Part shown: one piece after another, positions 12,385 through 25,831 of the stretch
Layout of the letters: every line of letters starts with the position of its first letter
Position numbering within the stretch: the stretch's first letter is position 1
Assembly (NCBI GenBank): GCA_034509925.1
Contig: CM067530.1
Location: forward strand, 2,997,001-3,061,000
Source of the DNA: Hirudinaria manillensis
Taxonomy: Eukaryota; Annelida; Clitellata; Hirudinida; Hirudinidae
Reading direction: 5' to 3'
DNA: 64,000 nucleotides
The notes under the pieces: model-generated
What the model saw: only the letters and a program-made list of their open reading frames with translations
The model's database searches: none
Told to the model about the DNA's origin: nothing
Translations under genes and position numbers: made by a program

Positions 12385-13221
12385 AGATATGAAACATTAC
12401 AGCAAATCATCTTTTGGCTCCTTACTTGACGAATTTCCAGTAGGATCAAAATCAGTTCTTTTCACTTAGCTGTCTGTGATTTCCTGGTAGAATTTAGGAT
12501 CACTGTGTAGGATTTATCCCGTAATCCAGTTGCATTTTGCCAATAGCAAGTTATTCATGTAATTAAGTTATTGAATTAATACTTTTGATGTTTTATGTAC
12601 GTTTCACAAAATTATTTATTTTTTAAGTTTAGTAAACAATAAAACCGCAAGTATTTGTCTACTACTACTTTTCTACTACGAAATTTATCAGTCATTAAGT
12701 CATGAATCGGTAAAAGTTGTACTCACATACCAATAGTTTTAGGAGTTGTTTTATACCACTGGCACACATAGCATAAAATTGGTATATTCACACCATTTGG
12801 ATAAAAAAGAAGACTAACGCGAGTAGGGTTTTATTCTCCTAAATATGATATTTTCCCGGCTTACTATAGAAAATCGCGTATTTTAATTTATCAAGGAAAG
12901 ACTTCCAGTCGGCAGATGCAGTAAAATGTCAACCGAAAAATACATGACGGACTCATGATGAATGACGATTAAGATAGACTCCTAAATGCAGACTATTCAA
13001 ACTGGAAAAACGTTGAAATGATTTCGATTCGATATATATAATATCTACAGTTAATAAATTTTTGGAATCCTATTATAATAATAAAACTATATATCGGCTT
13101 GGGTTCTTTGGAAGCAATAAATCTGATCTATAAGTTTAGTGTTTTTAAATTGCCGACATCGTCTAAACCAGATTTTAAAACATTTTTCGCTCGGGATCTA
13201 CCTTTTCAAAGAGTTTACAAA

Positions 13222-16025
13222 ATGTCGATTGGAAAGGATTTGAAGAGCCTGACGGACAGCTTAATGGAGTACATTATCTACAATTTTTCGGAAGTTTTTT
13301 CTAAGAAGTTATTGGAAGGTTAGTTAAATGTCCGATAAACATGTAAAAAACACAATATTTGTTTCAATCTTATTTACATGCACTCAAACTGACATTGGAA
13401 AGGGTGCTTCATTGTTAAAATCATGGCAGAATAGTAATTTTCACTTTGAGAAAATTAGCTTAGGGATAGCCCAGTCTACTTGCTATGGTGAAACTTACAG
13501 ACTAACCATTTTTTTTTATCTCAGATAATTGTAATTCAAGAAAAAAGATACTTCCTCCGAATTTGTTCGATAAAATATTTCTCAAGAGTAAGGAGATGAA
13601 GTGGTTCATCCATTTGTTTGATTTGAGAAACGTGTTGCCGTACAGGGATGTTCTGCAATGGACAAATATAGACCTAGTTACAGGTTGTAGAGGCGAAGCA
13701 ATTTTGGATGAGAGCACCTTAAGTGAGATGAGCCAAGTGAATTATCCTATCAAATATTTTTCTATTTACCTCGATGTCCTCACCGATGACGGAATAAAAA
13801 GTATTTGGTCGATGGGCTCGGAAATAGAATCTTTAGATATTCTCTATCAAAACAGGTAGCTTACTTTTTAAATTATTGCAAATTTATTTATTATAGTCAC
13901 AAATTAAATAATATTAAAATCGGTTAAAATGTAATTTTCCAAATATTTAGGAATGTCACTGAGCTTCCAAATTCTCCCAAATTGCCAAATCTTAAAAAAT
14001 TTTCCATTGGACGAAGTTTCATGTACTCAAGACCAAAAGAATTGAATATAGATTTCTCTTCTTTTCCCGCAACGTTAGAAGAATTGATAATATATCAGGA
14101 ACTCATAGAAAACTCCACGTTTCAGTCTTTGGCGGCTCTTAAAAATCTGAAAGCTTTGTCTCTTCGGCGTACATTTGTGGTGGATTGTGATGACTTTGCT
14201 GAAGTTTTCGGATCATTGAATCAATTGAGGTAAGTAGGATGAACTGTTCAATCAACGACGATTCTGATTGTAGATAAAAACCTTTAAAATTGTAATTATT
14301 GTTTCAGGTCAATAGATATGAGAGGTTTCTTGTTGTTTGAATACCCTTCATCCTTTGGAATTCCCGATTTAGCTGACGTGATATCCAAAATGCCAAATTT
14401 AGAAAATTGCGATTCACCACCGATATATGGGTTAGTGTTGACTGTATTGGTGTTTTGCATCACTGACAAAGTCTAACGGATAAATAATTTACTTCAAGGT
14501 ATCCTACAGTTGAGAAATGCAGAAAATGGAAGAAATTCAACCTTTATGATGAATCATATAAGGAAAATTATGAGGATTTATCGTCGTGGGCAGATGAGGT
14601 TAGAAATTGAATGATTTAAAGTATCTCTGACGTGTTAAATATATTAAATTAAATAATTGGTATTGTATGAAAATTTCTAACGGCCGGAATTCCTTCCCAA
14701 CTAAAATCAAAATAATGAAATCAAAAAGCGAGATTTACTAATTAGTTCCTCAATATTCATAAATTCTCAACTAATCCTTTGTCAGATTTTTTCCTTGACT
14801 CCTCAAAGAGCGCTGGATACATTTGCTAGGTTTGCCGTAGATGCCTATAATCCGAAAGACATTGTTACGATGATTGTAAATCTTCTTCCCGGATTCTCAC
14901 AAGAACAAATGACGATTGCTGGAAACGTAAGTAAACACAATTTTTAAATCTATGAAGCATAGTTTATTTCTTTTTGATGGTAGTTATCATTTAATTTAAT
15001 TTAATAACAAACTTATTTCATATTAACTAAAAGGAATAATATGATGTTGCGGTTATACTGGCTATTTATAAATTTCCATAAACCTGCTATTAAACCTATG
15101 CTATAAAGTATTATATATTTCAGATATTTTTGGAATTAACTGCCAAGATTCAAAATCATGGTACAAATATGTGCGTGTATAATGTTTCAAAATTTCCTAG
15201 TTTCGAGTTTTCAAATAATTTCACACATACATTTTGTAGGTACATATGTGATTACATGGAATCTAATCGGTATTCGCAGACATTTCTAATGTGAGTGACC
15301 AACTTCAACTTTATTTTTATCTTACCACGTCTTTTATCTTTTTTTATATTAGTATTTATAAAATAATAACTATAAATAACATAATAATGGTTGTTATAAT
15401 TTTGCAGGAAATTAAGAAACATCGTCCTCAGTTCTTACAACAGCTATGATGAAAAGATAGATATATTATTACATGAGGACGATCGACATATTCTATCTTA
15501 TGCTACTACCTGGAAATATGATTCCCGTTACATTGTAAGTGATCTTTCGAAACAAATATGGCATCTAGTCCATATTTTGTGTCCGATTTGTTTATGAAAT
15601 CTGTATAAGGTGTTTTATTTGGGAATGTTTCATAGATCCTCGAACGTTGCATACTCTAGTACATCTGAATAAAATCACATAATTTGATAATTAATTTTAG
15701 ATCACAAGTAGACCTATGGCCAAGTATTTGATGGATATTGTAAAGAAGAATTACAATAAATCCTTAAAAATCAAAGTTTTGCGTTGCATCTTCCTTTCTT
15801 TTTACCGCTCCCTTGAAGTTAAAGCTTTAGGTTTAGAAGAGGTTAGACCCACGGATCGCTAGAAAGATTGAATGACATTCTATTACCATTACAAATATTA
15901 TTAATTAACTTAATCAAACTGCAATTATTTTTTAGGTATGGAGAAATGCTATCGAAAACAAAATCATCGACGAAGTTGCTTTGAACGCTGCCATGGAGAT
16001 ACTTGAACATATTAATAAAACATGA
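13222..16025 (+). CDS. Array gene B2: VHL-box/LRR protein
   Basis: Same 11-exon structure as B1 with the same deduced protein in the exons compared; the poly-T run before exon 2 is one base shorter. All splice sites are conserved and the stop codon is TGA after EHINKT. Confidence 0.75.
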
Positions 16026-16877
16026 TTTTTAGTAAAGAGAAATAGTACATTACTGTTAATCATCTTGTGGCTCCTTCCTTGACGAATTTCCATTAAGATC
16101 GGAATCGGTACTTTTTCCTTCAGCCGGCTGAGATTCTCTGGTGTAGGATAACTATATTGAGATAACTGGTGTAGGACATATCCCGTATCCAATAAATGGG
16201 CTTATTTTGACTGTCCAACTTATTAACTAAGTGCAGCTCCTCCCACTATTGTAGAAACTCCTTTCACGAATATCAATTACCCTAAGTTGTAGTACATTAG
16301 GCTCCAGTCGCAGTTCCTGATCCCTCCTGAAAGCATAATTAATTTTAATAGGATACGTACAATTAATCAAGTGTTATCATCATGCAACAGATGAATGAAG
16401 GATGGACAAATGGTGACAAATAGAAAACATTAAAATTAACAGACAATTGTTGATTTGTACAGAATTTAAGATAAAAATTGAATCAAATATATTGCTCTTT
16501 AAAGAAATTTGTAGCTTCAAAGCATGAGGCATAATTGCTTATGAATATTAATTTGTCTTCTTGTTGGGAGTTCTCTTCGGGTTATTGTTATCACCGGAAG
16601 TTCGTAACTTCAGTTACTTACGAAACTAGTTTTTGCAATTGAAATATGCGAAACCGAAATGTGAAAAGTGAAGCGTATGTTCCCCAGTATATCCATCATA
16701 TTTGTTCAAAATCATAACTGTGAAAAATAGCTTATCTTTTAACAACTTTAAATTAATCAATCCAACATCTTTCACAGTCTATCAATATTTAATGACTTAG
16801 AAATTGCTGAAATCATGGAACTTTGAAATATTTAGTTATTTTGTGTTGTTAAAATAAGATTACTTTTCAAGAAGAAA

Positions 16878-16967
16878 ATGAGAAGCTGGGGGTCAAGCTC
16901 ATTCAGTAACTCTGTAACGGATTGTAGCTTTGCCAGTATTATCACTGGCGTCATAGCAAAACCATAG
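16878..16967 (+). pseudogene. Captured C2-PDZ first exon, broken (unit 3)
   Basis: Same 29-codon fragment ending in TAG as in unit 2, with the Val variant. It is a passenger of the array duplication. Confidence 0.85.
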
Positions 16968-17683
16968 ACTGATTAAAGCTTGGATAATGGATACCAAACT
17001 AGGCATTAAATAACCTCATTTACCAAGTGTTATGGCCGACAGATATCATCATCCGATTTGAAACACTATCTCTCGTTATATTGTGAATATCAATGTTAAA
17101 GCAAAACAACATGACTCAAAAACACCTTTCATCTTAATTATCTTATTTTAGTCATTAAGTCATGAATCGGTAAAAGTTGTACTCACATACCTATAGTTTT
17201 AGGAGTTGTTTTATACCACTGGCACACATAGCATAAAATTGGTATATTCACACCATTTGGATAAAAAAGAAGACTAACGCGACTAGGGTTTTATTCTCCT
17301 AAATATGATATTTTCCCGGCTTACTATAGAAAATCGCGTATTTTAATTTATCAAGGAAAGACTTCCAGTCGGCAGATGCAGTAAAATGTCAACCGAAAAA
17401 TACATGACGGACTCATGATGAATGACGATTAAGATAGACTCCTAAATGCAGACTATTCAAACTGGAAAACATGGTTGACATGATTTCGATTCGATATATA
17501 TAATATCTACAGTTAATAAATTTTTGGAATCCTATTATAATAATAAAACTATATATCGGCTTGGGTTCTTTGGAAGCAATAAATCTGATCTATAAGTTTA
17601 GTGTTTTTAAATTGCCGACATCATCTAAACCAGATTTTAAAACATTTTTCGCTCGGGATCTACGTTTTCAAAGAGTTTACAAA

Positions 17684-20528
17684 ATGTCGATTGGAAAGGA
17701 TTTGAAGAGCCTGACGGACAGCTTAATGGAGTACATTATCTACAATTTTTCGGAAGTTTTTTCTAAGAAGTTATTTGAAGGTTAGTTAAATGTCCGATAA
17801 ACATGTAAAAAACACAATATTTGTTTCAATCTTATTTACATGCACTCAAACTGACATTGGAAAGGGTGCTTCATTGTTAAAATCATGGCAGAATAGTAAT
17901 TTTCACTTTGAGAAAATTAGCTTAGGGATAGCCCAGTCTACTTGCTATGGTGAAACTTACAGACTAACCATTTTTTTTTATCTCAGATAATTGTAATTCA
18001 AGAAAAAAGATACTTCCTCCGAATTTGTTCGATAAAATATTTCTCAAGAGTAAGGAGATGAAATGGTTCATCCATTTGTTTGATTTGAGAAACGTGTTGC
18101 CGCACAGGGATGTTCTGCAATGGACAAATATAGACCTAGTTAAAGGTTGTAGAGGCGAAACTATTTTGGATGAGAACACCTTAAGTCAGATGAGCCAAGT
18201 CAATTATCCGATCAAATATTTTTCTATTTACCTCGATGTCCTCACCGATGACGGAATAAAAAGTATTTGGTCGATGGGCTCGGAAATAGAATCTTTAGAT
18301 CTTCTCTATAATAACAGGTAGCTTACTTTTTAAATTCTTGCATATTTATTTATCATAGTCACAAATTAAGTAATATTAAAATCGGTTAAAATGTAATTTT
18401 CCAAATATTTAGGAATTTCACTGAGCTTCCAAATTCTCCCAAATTGCCAAATCTTAAAAAACTTTCCATCAGACATTTCGTTAGCGTGTGCCCAAGACCA
18501 AAAGCATTGAATATAGATTTCTCTTCTTTTCACGAAACGTTAGAAGAACTCAAATTTGAAGAAGAAGACATAGCAGACCCCACTTTTACGTCTTTGGCGG
18601 CTCTTAAAAATCTGAAAGCTTTGTCTCTTCGGTTTACATCTGTGACGGATTGTGATGACTTTGCTAAAGTTTTCGGACCTTTGAATCAATTGAGGTAAAC
18701 AGGATGAACTGTTCAATCAACGACGATAGAGATAGTAGATAAAAAAAAACCATAAAATTATAATTATTGTTTCAGGTCAATAGACATAAAAGGCTTTACG
18801 TGGGATCGAAACACTTCATCGCTTAAAACTCCTGATTTTGTTGTCGCGATAACCAAAATGCCAAATTTAGAAAATTGCTACTCACCACTGATTACGGGGT
18901 TAGTTTTGACATTGGTGGTTTAAAGTTTAACAAAATCTAACGGATAAATAATTTGTTTCAAGGTTTCCTACAGTTTCGAAATGCAGAAAATGGAAGAAAC
19001 TCAATGTTTATGATGAACATGAATCATTGGATAATTATGAGGATTTATCGTCGTGGGCAGATGAGGTTAGAAATTGCATGATTTAAAGTATCTCTGACTT
19101 GTTAAATATATTAAATTAAATAATTGGTATTGTATGCAAATTTCTAACGGCCGGAATTCCTGCCAACTAAAATCAAAATAATGAAATCAAAAAGCGAGAT
19201 TTACTAATTAGTTCCTCAATATTCACAAATTCTCAACTAATCCTTTGTCAGATTTTTACTTTGAACCCTCAAAGAGCGCTTGATACCTTTGCTAGGTTTG
19301 GCGTTGATGCCGGTGGACCGCCAAACATCATGAATATGATCTTGGATCTTCTTCCCGGATTCTCACAAGAACAAATGACGATCGCTGAAAACGTAAGTAA
19401 AAAATTTTAAATCTATCAAGCATACTTTGTACCTTTTTTGATGTTAGTTATCAGTTGATCAATTTAACAACAAACGTATTTCATATTAGCAAAAAGAAAT
19501 AATATGATGTTACGGTTGTGCTCGCAAAGTGCGTTTCTATAAAGCTGTTATAAAAACGATGATATTCGATATTTCAAATTTCAGACTTTTTTGGATTTTA
19601 AATCAGAGTTTAAATTTCTGGATTCATATGTGTGCGTATTTATCATTTTAAACTGTTCATAATTTCGAATTTTGAAATAACTTCTTATCCACATTTCGTA
19701 GGTACCTACATGATTATATAGAATCTACTAGGTATTCGAAGGAATTTCTAAAGCAAGTGACCAACTTCCACTTTAATTTCAATCATAGCTCATCTTTTTT
19801 AACATTGGTCTTTAAATAATAATAACTGATACGATGGTAACTTAATAATTGCTAATATTGTTTTATAGGAAATTAAGCAACATCATCCTAAGTTATTACA
19901 ACATCGGTGATGAATATTTAAAGATATTCGGAACAACTTTCGATCGAACTCTGATTAACGCATGCTTCTGGAGTTCTTTTTCATATACCATTGTAAGTGA
20001 CCTTTATTCCGAAACATCTATTGCATCTTGTCCATATTTTGTATCCGAATTGGTTATGAAATCACCACAAGGTGTCTTATTTGAGAATATTTCATAGATC
20101 GCCTTCATCGAACGTTGCATAAAACGCAGCATGCAGCGTAACCCACCGAACCGAATGATATTCTGGTAGATCAGATTAGAATCATTTAATTTGATAATTA
20201 ATTTTAGATCAGAAGTAGACCTATGTCTAATTATTTAATGGATGTTGTCAAAAAGAATTTTAATAAATCCTTAACAAGAAAAGTTTTGCGTTGCATCTTC
20301 ATTATTTTCGACTCTGGAACAGAAGTTAAAGCTTTAGGCTTGCAAAAGGTTAGACACTTACAAGAATAAATATCAGCTTTAGTAATTTTATTAACTAAGT
20401 TTCTCAAACTACATTTATTTTTATAGGATTTATGGAATAATGCTATCGAAAACACTATCATCGACGAAGGTGCTTTGAACGCTGCAATGGAGATACTGAA
20501 GCTTTTAAATAAACATCAATTTGAATAA
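17684..20528 (+). CDS. Array gene A3: VHL-box/LRR protein
   Basis: Same exon layout and deduced protein as A1; the promoter is of the A type seen in units 2-5. The GC donor of intron 8 is kept. No disrupting change was seen. Confidence 0.75.
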
Positions 20529-21366
20529 AGATATGAAACATTACAGCAAATCATCTTTTGGCTCCTTACTTGACGAATTTCCAGTAGGATCAAAATCAGT
20601 TCTTTTCACTTAGCTGTCTGTGATTTCCTGGTAGAATTTAGGATCACTGTGTAGGATTTATCCCGTAATCCAGTTGCATTTTGCCAATAGCAAGTTATTC
20701 ATGTAATTAAGTTATTGAATTAATACTTTTGATGTTTTATGTACGTTCCACAAAATTATTAATTTTATAAGTTTAGTAAACAATAAAACCGCAAGTATTT
20801 GTCTACTACTACTTTTCTACTACGAAATTTATCAGTCATTAAGTCATGAATCGGTAAAAGTTGTACTCACATACCAATAGTTTTTAGGAGTTGTTTTATA
20901 CCACTGGCACACATAGCATAAAATTGGTATATTCACACCATTTGGATAAAAAAGAAGACTAACGCGAGTAGGGTTTTATTCTCCTAAATATGATATTTTC
21001 CCGGCTTACTATAGAAAATCGCGTATTTTAATTTATCAAGGAAAGACTTCCAGTCGGCAGATGCAGTAAAATGTCAACCGAAAAATACATGACGGACTCA
21101 TGATGAATGACGATTAAGATAGACTCCTAAATGCAGACTATTCAAACTGGAAAAACGTTGAAATGATTTCGATTCGATATATATAATATCTACAGTTAAT
21201 AAATTTTTGGAATCCTATTATAATAATAAAACTATATATCGGCTTGGGTTCTTTGGAAGCAATAAATCTGATCTATAAGTTTAGTGTTTTTAAATTGCCG
21301 ACATCGTCTAAACCAGATTTTAAAACATTTTTCGCTCGGGATCTACCTTTTCAAAGAGTTTACAAA

Positions 21367-24172
21367 ATGTCGATTGGAAAGGATTTGAAGAGCCTGACGG
21401 ACAGCTTAATGGAGTACATTATCTACAATTTTTCGGAAGTTTTTTCTAAGAAGTTATTGGAAGGTTAGTTAAATGTCCGATAAACATGTAAAAAACACAA
21501 TATTTGTTTCAATCTTATTTACATGCACTCAAACTGACATTGGAAAGGGTGCTTCATTGTTAAAATCATGGCAGAATAGTAATTTTCACTTTGAGAAAAT
21601 TAGCTTAGGGATAGCCCAGTCTACTTGCTATGGTGAAACTTACAGACTAACCATTTTTTTTTTTATCTCAGATAATTGTAATTCAAGAAAAAAGATACTT
21701 CCTCCGAATTTGTTCGATAAAATATTTCTCAAGAGTAAGGAGATGAAGTGGTTCATCCATTTGTTTGATTTGAGAAACGTGTTGCCGTACAGGGATGTTC
21801 TGCAATGGACAAATATAGACCTAGTTACAGGTTGTAGAGGCGAAGCAATTTTGGATGAGAGCACCTTAAGTGAGATGAGCCAAGTGAATTATCCTATCAA
21901 ATATTTTTCTATTTACCTCGATGTCCTCACCGATGACGGAATAAAAAGTATTTGGTCGATGGGCTCGGAAATAGAATCTTTAGATATTCTCTATCAAAAC
22001 AGGTAGCTTACTTTTTAAATTATTGCAAATTTATTTATTATAGTCACAAATTAAATAATATTAAAATCGGTTAAAATGTAATTTTCCAAATATTTAGGAA
22101 TGTCACTGAGCTTCCAAATTCTCCCAAATTGCCAAATCTTAAAAAATTTTCCATTGGACGAAGTTTCATGTACTCAAGACCAAAAGAATTGAATATAGAT
22201 TTCTCTTCTTTTCCCGCAACGTTAGAAGAATTGATAATATATCAGGAACTCATAGAAAACTCCACGTTTCAGTCTTTGGCGGCTCTTAAAAATCTGAAAG
22301 CTTTGTCTCTTCGGCGTACATTTGTGGTGGATTGTGATGACTTTGCTGAAGTTTTCGGATCATTGAATCAATTGAGGTAAGTAGGATGAACTGTTCAATC
22401 AACGACGATTCTGATTGTAGATAAAAACCTTTAAAATTGTAATTATTGTTTCAGGTCAATAGATATGAGAGGTTTCTTGTTGTTTGAATACCCTTCATCC
22501 TTTGGAATTCCCGATTTAGCTGACGTGATATCCAAAATGCCAAATTTAGAAAATTGCGATTCACCACCGATATATGGGTTAGTGTTGACTGTATTGGTGT
22601 TTTGCATCACTGACAAAGTCTAACGGATAAATAATTTACTTCAAGGTATCCTACAGTTGAGAAATGCAGAAAATGGAAGAAATTCAACCTTTATGATGAA
22701 TCATATAAGGAAAATTATGAGGATTTATCGTCGTGGGCAGATGAGGTTAGAAATTGAATGATTTAAAGTATCTCTGACGTGTTAAATATATTAAATTAAA
22801 TAATTGGTATTGTATGAAAATTTCTAACGGCCGGAATTCCTTCCCAACTAAAATCAAAATAATGAAATCAAAAAGCGAGATTTACTAATTAGTTCCTCAA
22901 TATTCATAAATTCTCAACTAATCCTTTGTCAGATTTTTTCCTTGACTCCTCAAAGAGCGCTGGATACATTTGCTAGGTTTGCCGTAGATGCCTATAATCC
23001 GAAAGACATTGTTACGATGATTGTAAATCTTCTTCCCGGATTCTCACAAGAACAAATGACGATTGCTGGAAACGTAAGTAAACACAATTTTTAAATCTAT
23101 GAAGCATAGTTTATTTCTTTTTGATGGTAGTTATCATTTAATTTAATTTAATAACAAACTTATTTCATATTAACTAAAAGGAATAATATGATGTTGCGGT
23201 TATACTGGCTATTTATAAATTTCCATAAACCTGCTATTAAACCTATGCTATAAAGTATTATATATTTCAGATATTTTTGGAATTAACTGCCAAGATTCAA
23301 AATCATGGTACAAATATGTGCGTGTATAATGTTTCAAAATTTCCTAGTTTCGAGTTTTCAAATAATTTCACACATACATTTTGTAGGTACATATGTGATT
23401 ACATGGAATCTAATCGGTATTCGCAGACATTTCTAATGTGAGTGACCAACTTCAACTTTATTTTTATCTTAGCACGTCTTTTATCTTTTTTTATATTAGT
23501 ATTTATAAAATAATAACTATAAATAACATAATAATGGTTGTTATAATTTTGCAGGAAATTAAGAAACATCGTCCTCAGTTCTTACAACAGCTATGATGAA
23601 AAGATAGATATATTATTACATGAGGACGATCGACATATTCTATCTTATGCTACTACCTGGAAATATGATTCCCGTTACATTGTAAGTGATCTTTCGAAAC
23701 AAATATGGCATCTAGTCCATATTTTGTGTCCGATTTGTTTATGAAATCTGTATAAGGTGTTTTATTTGGGAATGTTTCATAGATCCTCGAACGTTGCATA
23801 CTCTAGTACATCTGAATAAAATCACATAATTTGATAATTAATTTTAGATCACAAGTAGACCTATGGCCAAGTATTTGATGGATATTGTAAAGAAGAATTA
23901 CAATAAATCCTTAAAAATCAAAGTTTTGCGTTGCATCTTCCTTTCTTTTTACCGCTCCCTTGAAGTTAAAGCTTTAGGTTTAGAAGAGGTTAGACCCACG
24001 GATCGCTAGAAAGATTGAATGACATTCTATTACCATTACAAATATTATTAATTAACTTAATCAAACTGCAATTATTTTTTAGGTATGGAGAAATGCTATC
24101 GAAAACAAAATCATCGACGAAGTTGCTTTGAACGCTGCCATGGAGATACTTGAACATATTAATAAAACATGA
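21367..24172 (+). CDS. Array gene B3: VHL-box/LRR protein
   Basis: Same exon layout and deduced protein as B1. The longer poly-T in intron 1 happens to leave a frame open through part of that intron (from 21473), which I read as coincidence: the T-run length varies between copies and the exon 1 to exon 2 junction is conserved in all ten. Confidence 0.75.
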
Positions 24173-25024
24173 TTTTTAGTAAAGAGAAATAGTACATTAC
24201 TGTTAATCATCTTGTGGCTCCTTCCTTGACGAATTTCCATTAAGATCGGAATCGGTACTTTTTCCTTCAGCCGGCTGAGATTCTCTGGTGTAGGATAACT
24301 ATATTGAGATAACTGGTGTAGGACATATCCCGTATCCAATAAATGGGCTTATTTTGACTGTCCAACTTATTAACTAAGTGCAGCTCCTCCCACTATTGTA
24401 GAAACTCCTTTCACGAATATCAATTACCCTAAGTTGTAGTACATTAGGCTCCAGTCGCAGTTCCTGATCCCTCCTGAAAGCATAATTAATTTTAATAGGA
24501 TACGTACAATTAATCAAGTGTTATCATCATGCAACAGATGAATGAAGGATGGACAAATGGTGACAAATAGAAAACATTAAAATTAACAGACAATTGTTGA
24601 TTTGTACAGAATTTAAGATAAAAATTGAATCAAATATATTGCTCTTTAAAGAAATTTGTAGCTTCAAAGCATGAGGCATAATTGCTTATGAATATTAATT
24701 TGTCTTCTTGTTGGGAGTTCTCTTCGGGTTATTGTTATCACCGGAAGTTCGTAACTTCAGTTACTTACGAAACTAGTTTTTGCAATTGAAATATGCGAAA
24801 CCGAAATGTGAAAAGTGAAGCGTATGTTCCCCAGTATATCCATCATATTTGTTCAAAATCATAACTGTGAAAAATAGCTTATCTTTTAACAACTTTAAAT
24901 TAATCAATCCAACATCTTTCACAGTCTATCAATATTTAATGACTTAGAAATTGCTGAAATCATGGAACTTTGAAATATTTAGTTATTTTGTGTTGTTAAA
25001 ATAAGATTACTTTTCAAGAAGAAA

Positions 25025-25114
25025 ATGAGAAGCTGGGGGTCAAGCTCATTCAGTAACTCTGTAACGGATTGTAGCTTTGCCAGTATTATCACTGGCGTCA
25101 TAGCAAAACCATAG
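25025..25114 (+). pseudogene. Captured C2-PDZ first exon, broken (unit 4)
   Basis: Same 29-codon fragment ending in TAG, Val variant, with no splice donor. Confidence 0.85.
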
Positions 25115-25831
25115 ACTGATTAAAGCTTGGATAATGGATACCAAACTAGGCATTAAATAACCTCATTTACCAAGTGTTATGGCCGACAGATATCATCATC
25201 CGATTTGAAACACTATCTCTCGTTATATTGTGAATATCAATGTTAAAGCAAAACAACATGACTCAAAAACACCTTTCATCTTAATTATCTTATTTTAGTC
25301 ATTAAGTCATGAATCGGTAAAAGTTGTACTCACATACCTATAGTTTTAGGAGTTGTTTTATACCACTGGCACACATAGCATAAAATTGGTATATTCACAC
25401 CATTTGGATAAAAAAGAAGACTAACGCGACTAGGGTTTTATTCTCCTAAATATGATATTTTCCCGGCTTACTATAGAAAATCGCGTATTTTAATTTATCA
25501 AGGAAAGACTTCCAGTCGGCAGATGCAGTAAAATGTCAACCGAAAAATACATGACGGACTCATGATGAATGACGATTAAGATAGACTCCTAAATGCAGAC
25601 TATTCAAACTGGAAAACATGGTTGACATGATTTCGATTCGATATATATAATATCTACAGTTAATAAATTTTTGGAATCCTATTATAATAATAAAACTATA
25701 TATCGGCTTGGGTTCTTTGGAAGCAATAAATCTGATCTATAAGTTTAGTGTTTTTTAAATTGCCGACATCATCTAAACCAGATTTTAAAACATTTTTCGC
25801 TCGGGATCTACGTTTTCAAAGAGTTTACAAA

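Larger units (their letters stand above)
8144..16289. repeat. Tandem array unit 2
   Basis: Near-identical to unit 1 across its length. Differences I can see are a few single-base or homopolymer changes (an extra A in intron 3 and in intron 7 of copy A, changes near 12603-12616) and the A-type promoter segment ggaaaacatggttgacatg at about 9317, shared by units 2-5 but not unit 1. Confidence 0.95.
16290..24436. repeat. Tandem array unit 3
   Basis: Near-identical to units 1, 2 and 4. Visible differences are homopolymer lengths (one extra T near 20881, a longer poly-T before exon 2 of copy B near 21653) and an isolated substitution near 23472. Confidence 0.95.

Noticed and set aside
21473-22006. 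Longer frame through intron 1 of copy B3 (and B4, B5)
   Set aside because: It depends on the length of a variable poly-T run before exon 2; the spliced junction is conserved in all ten copies.
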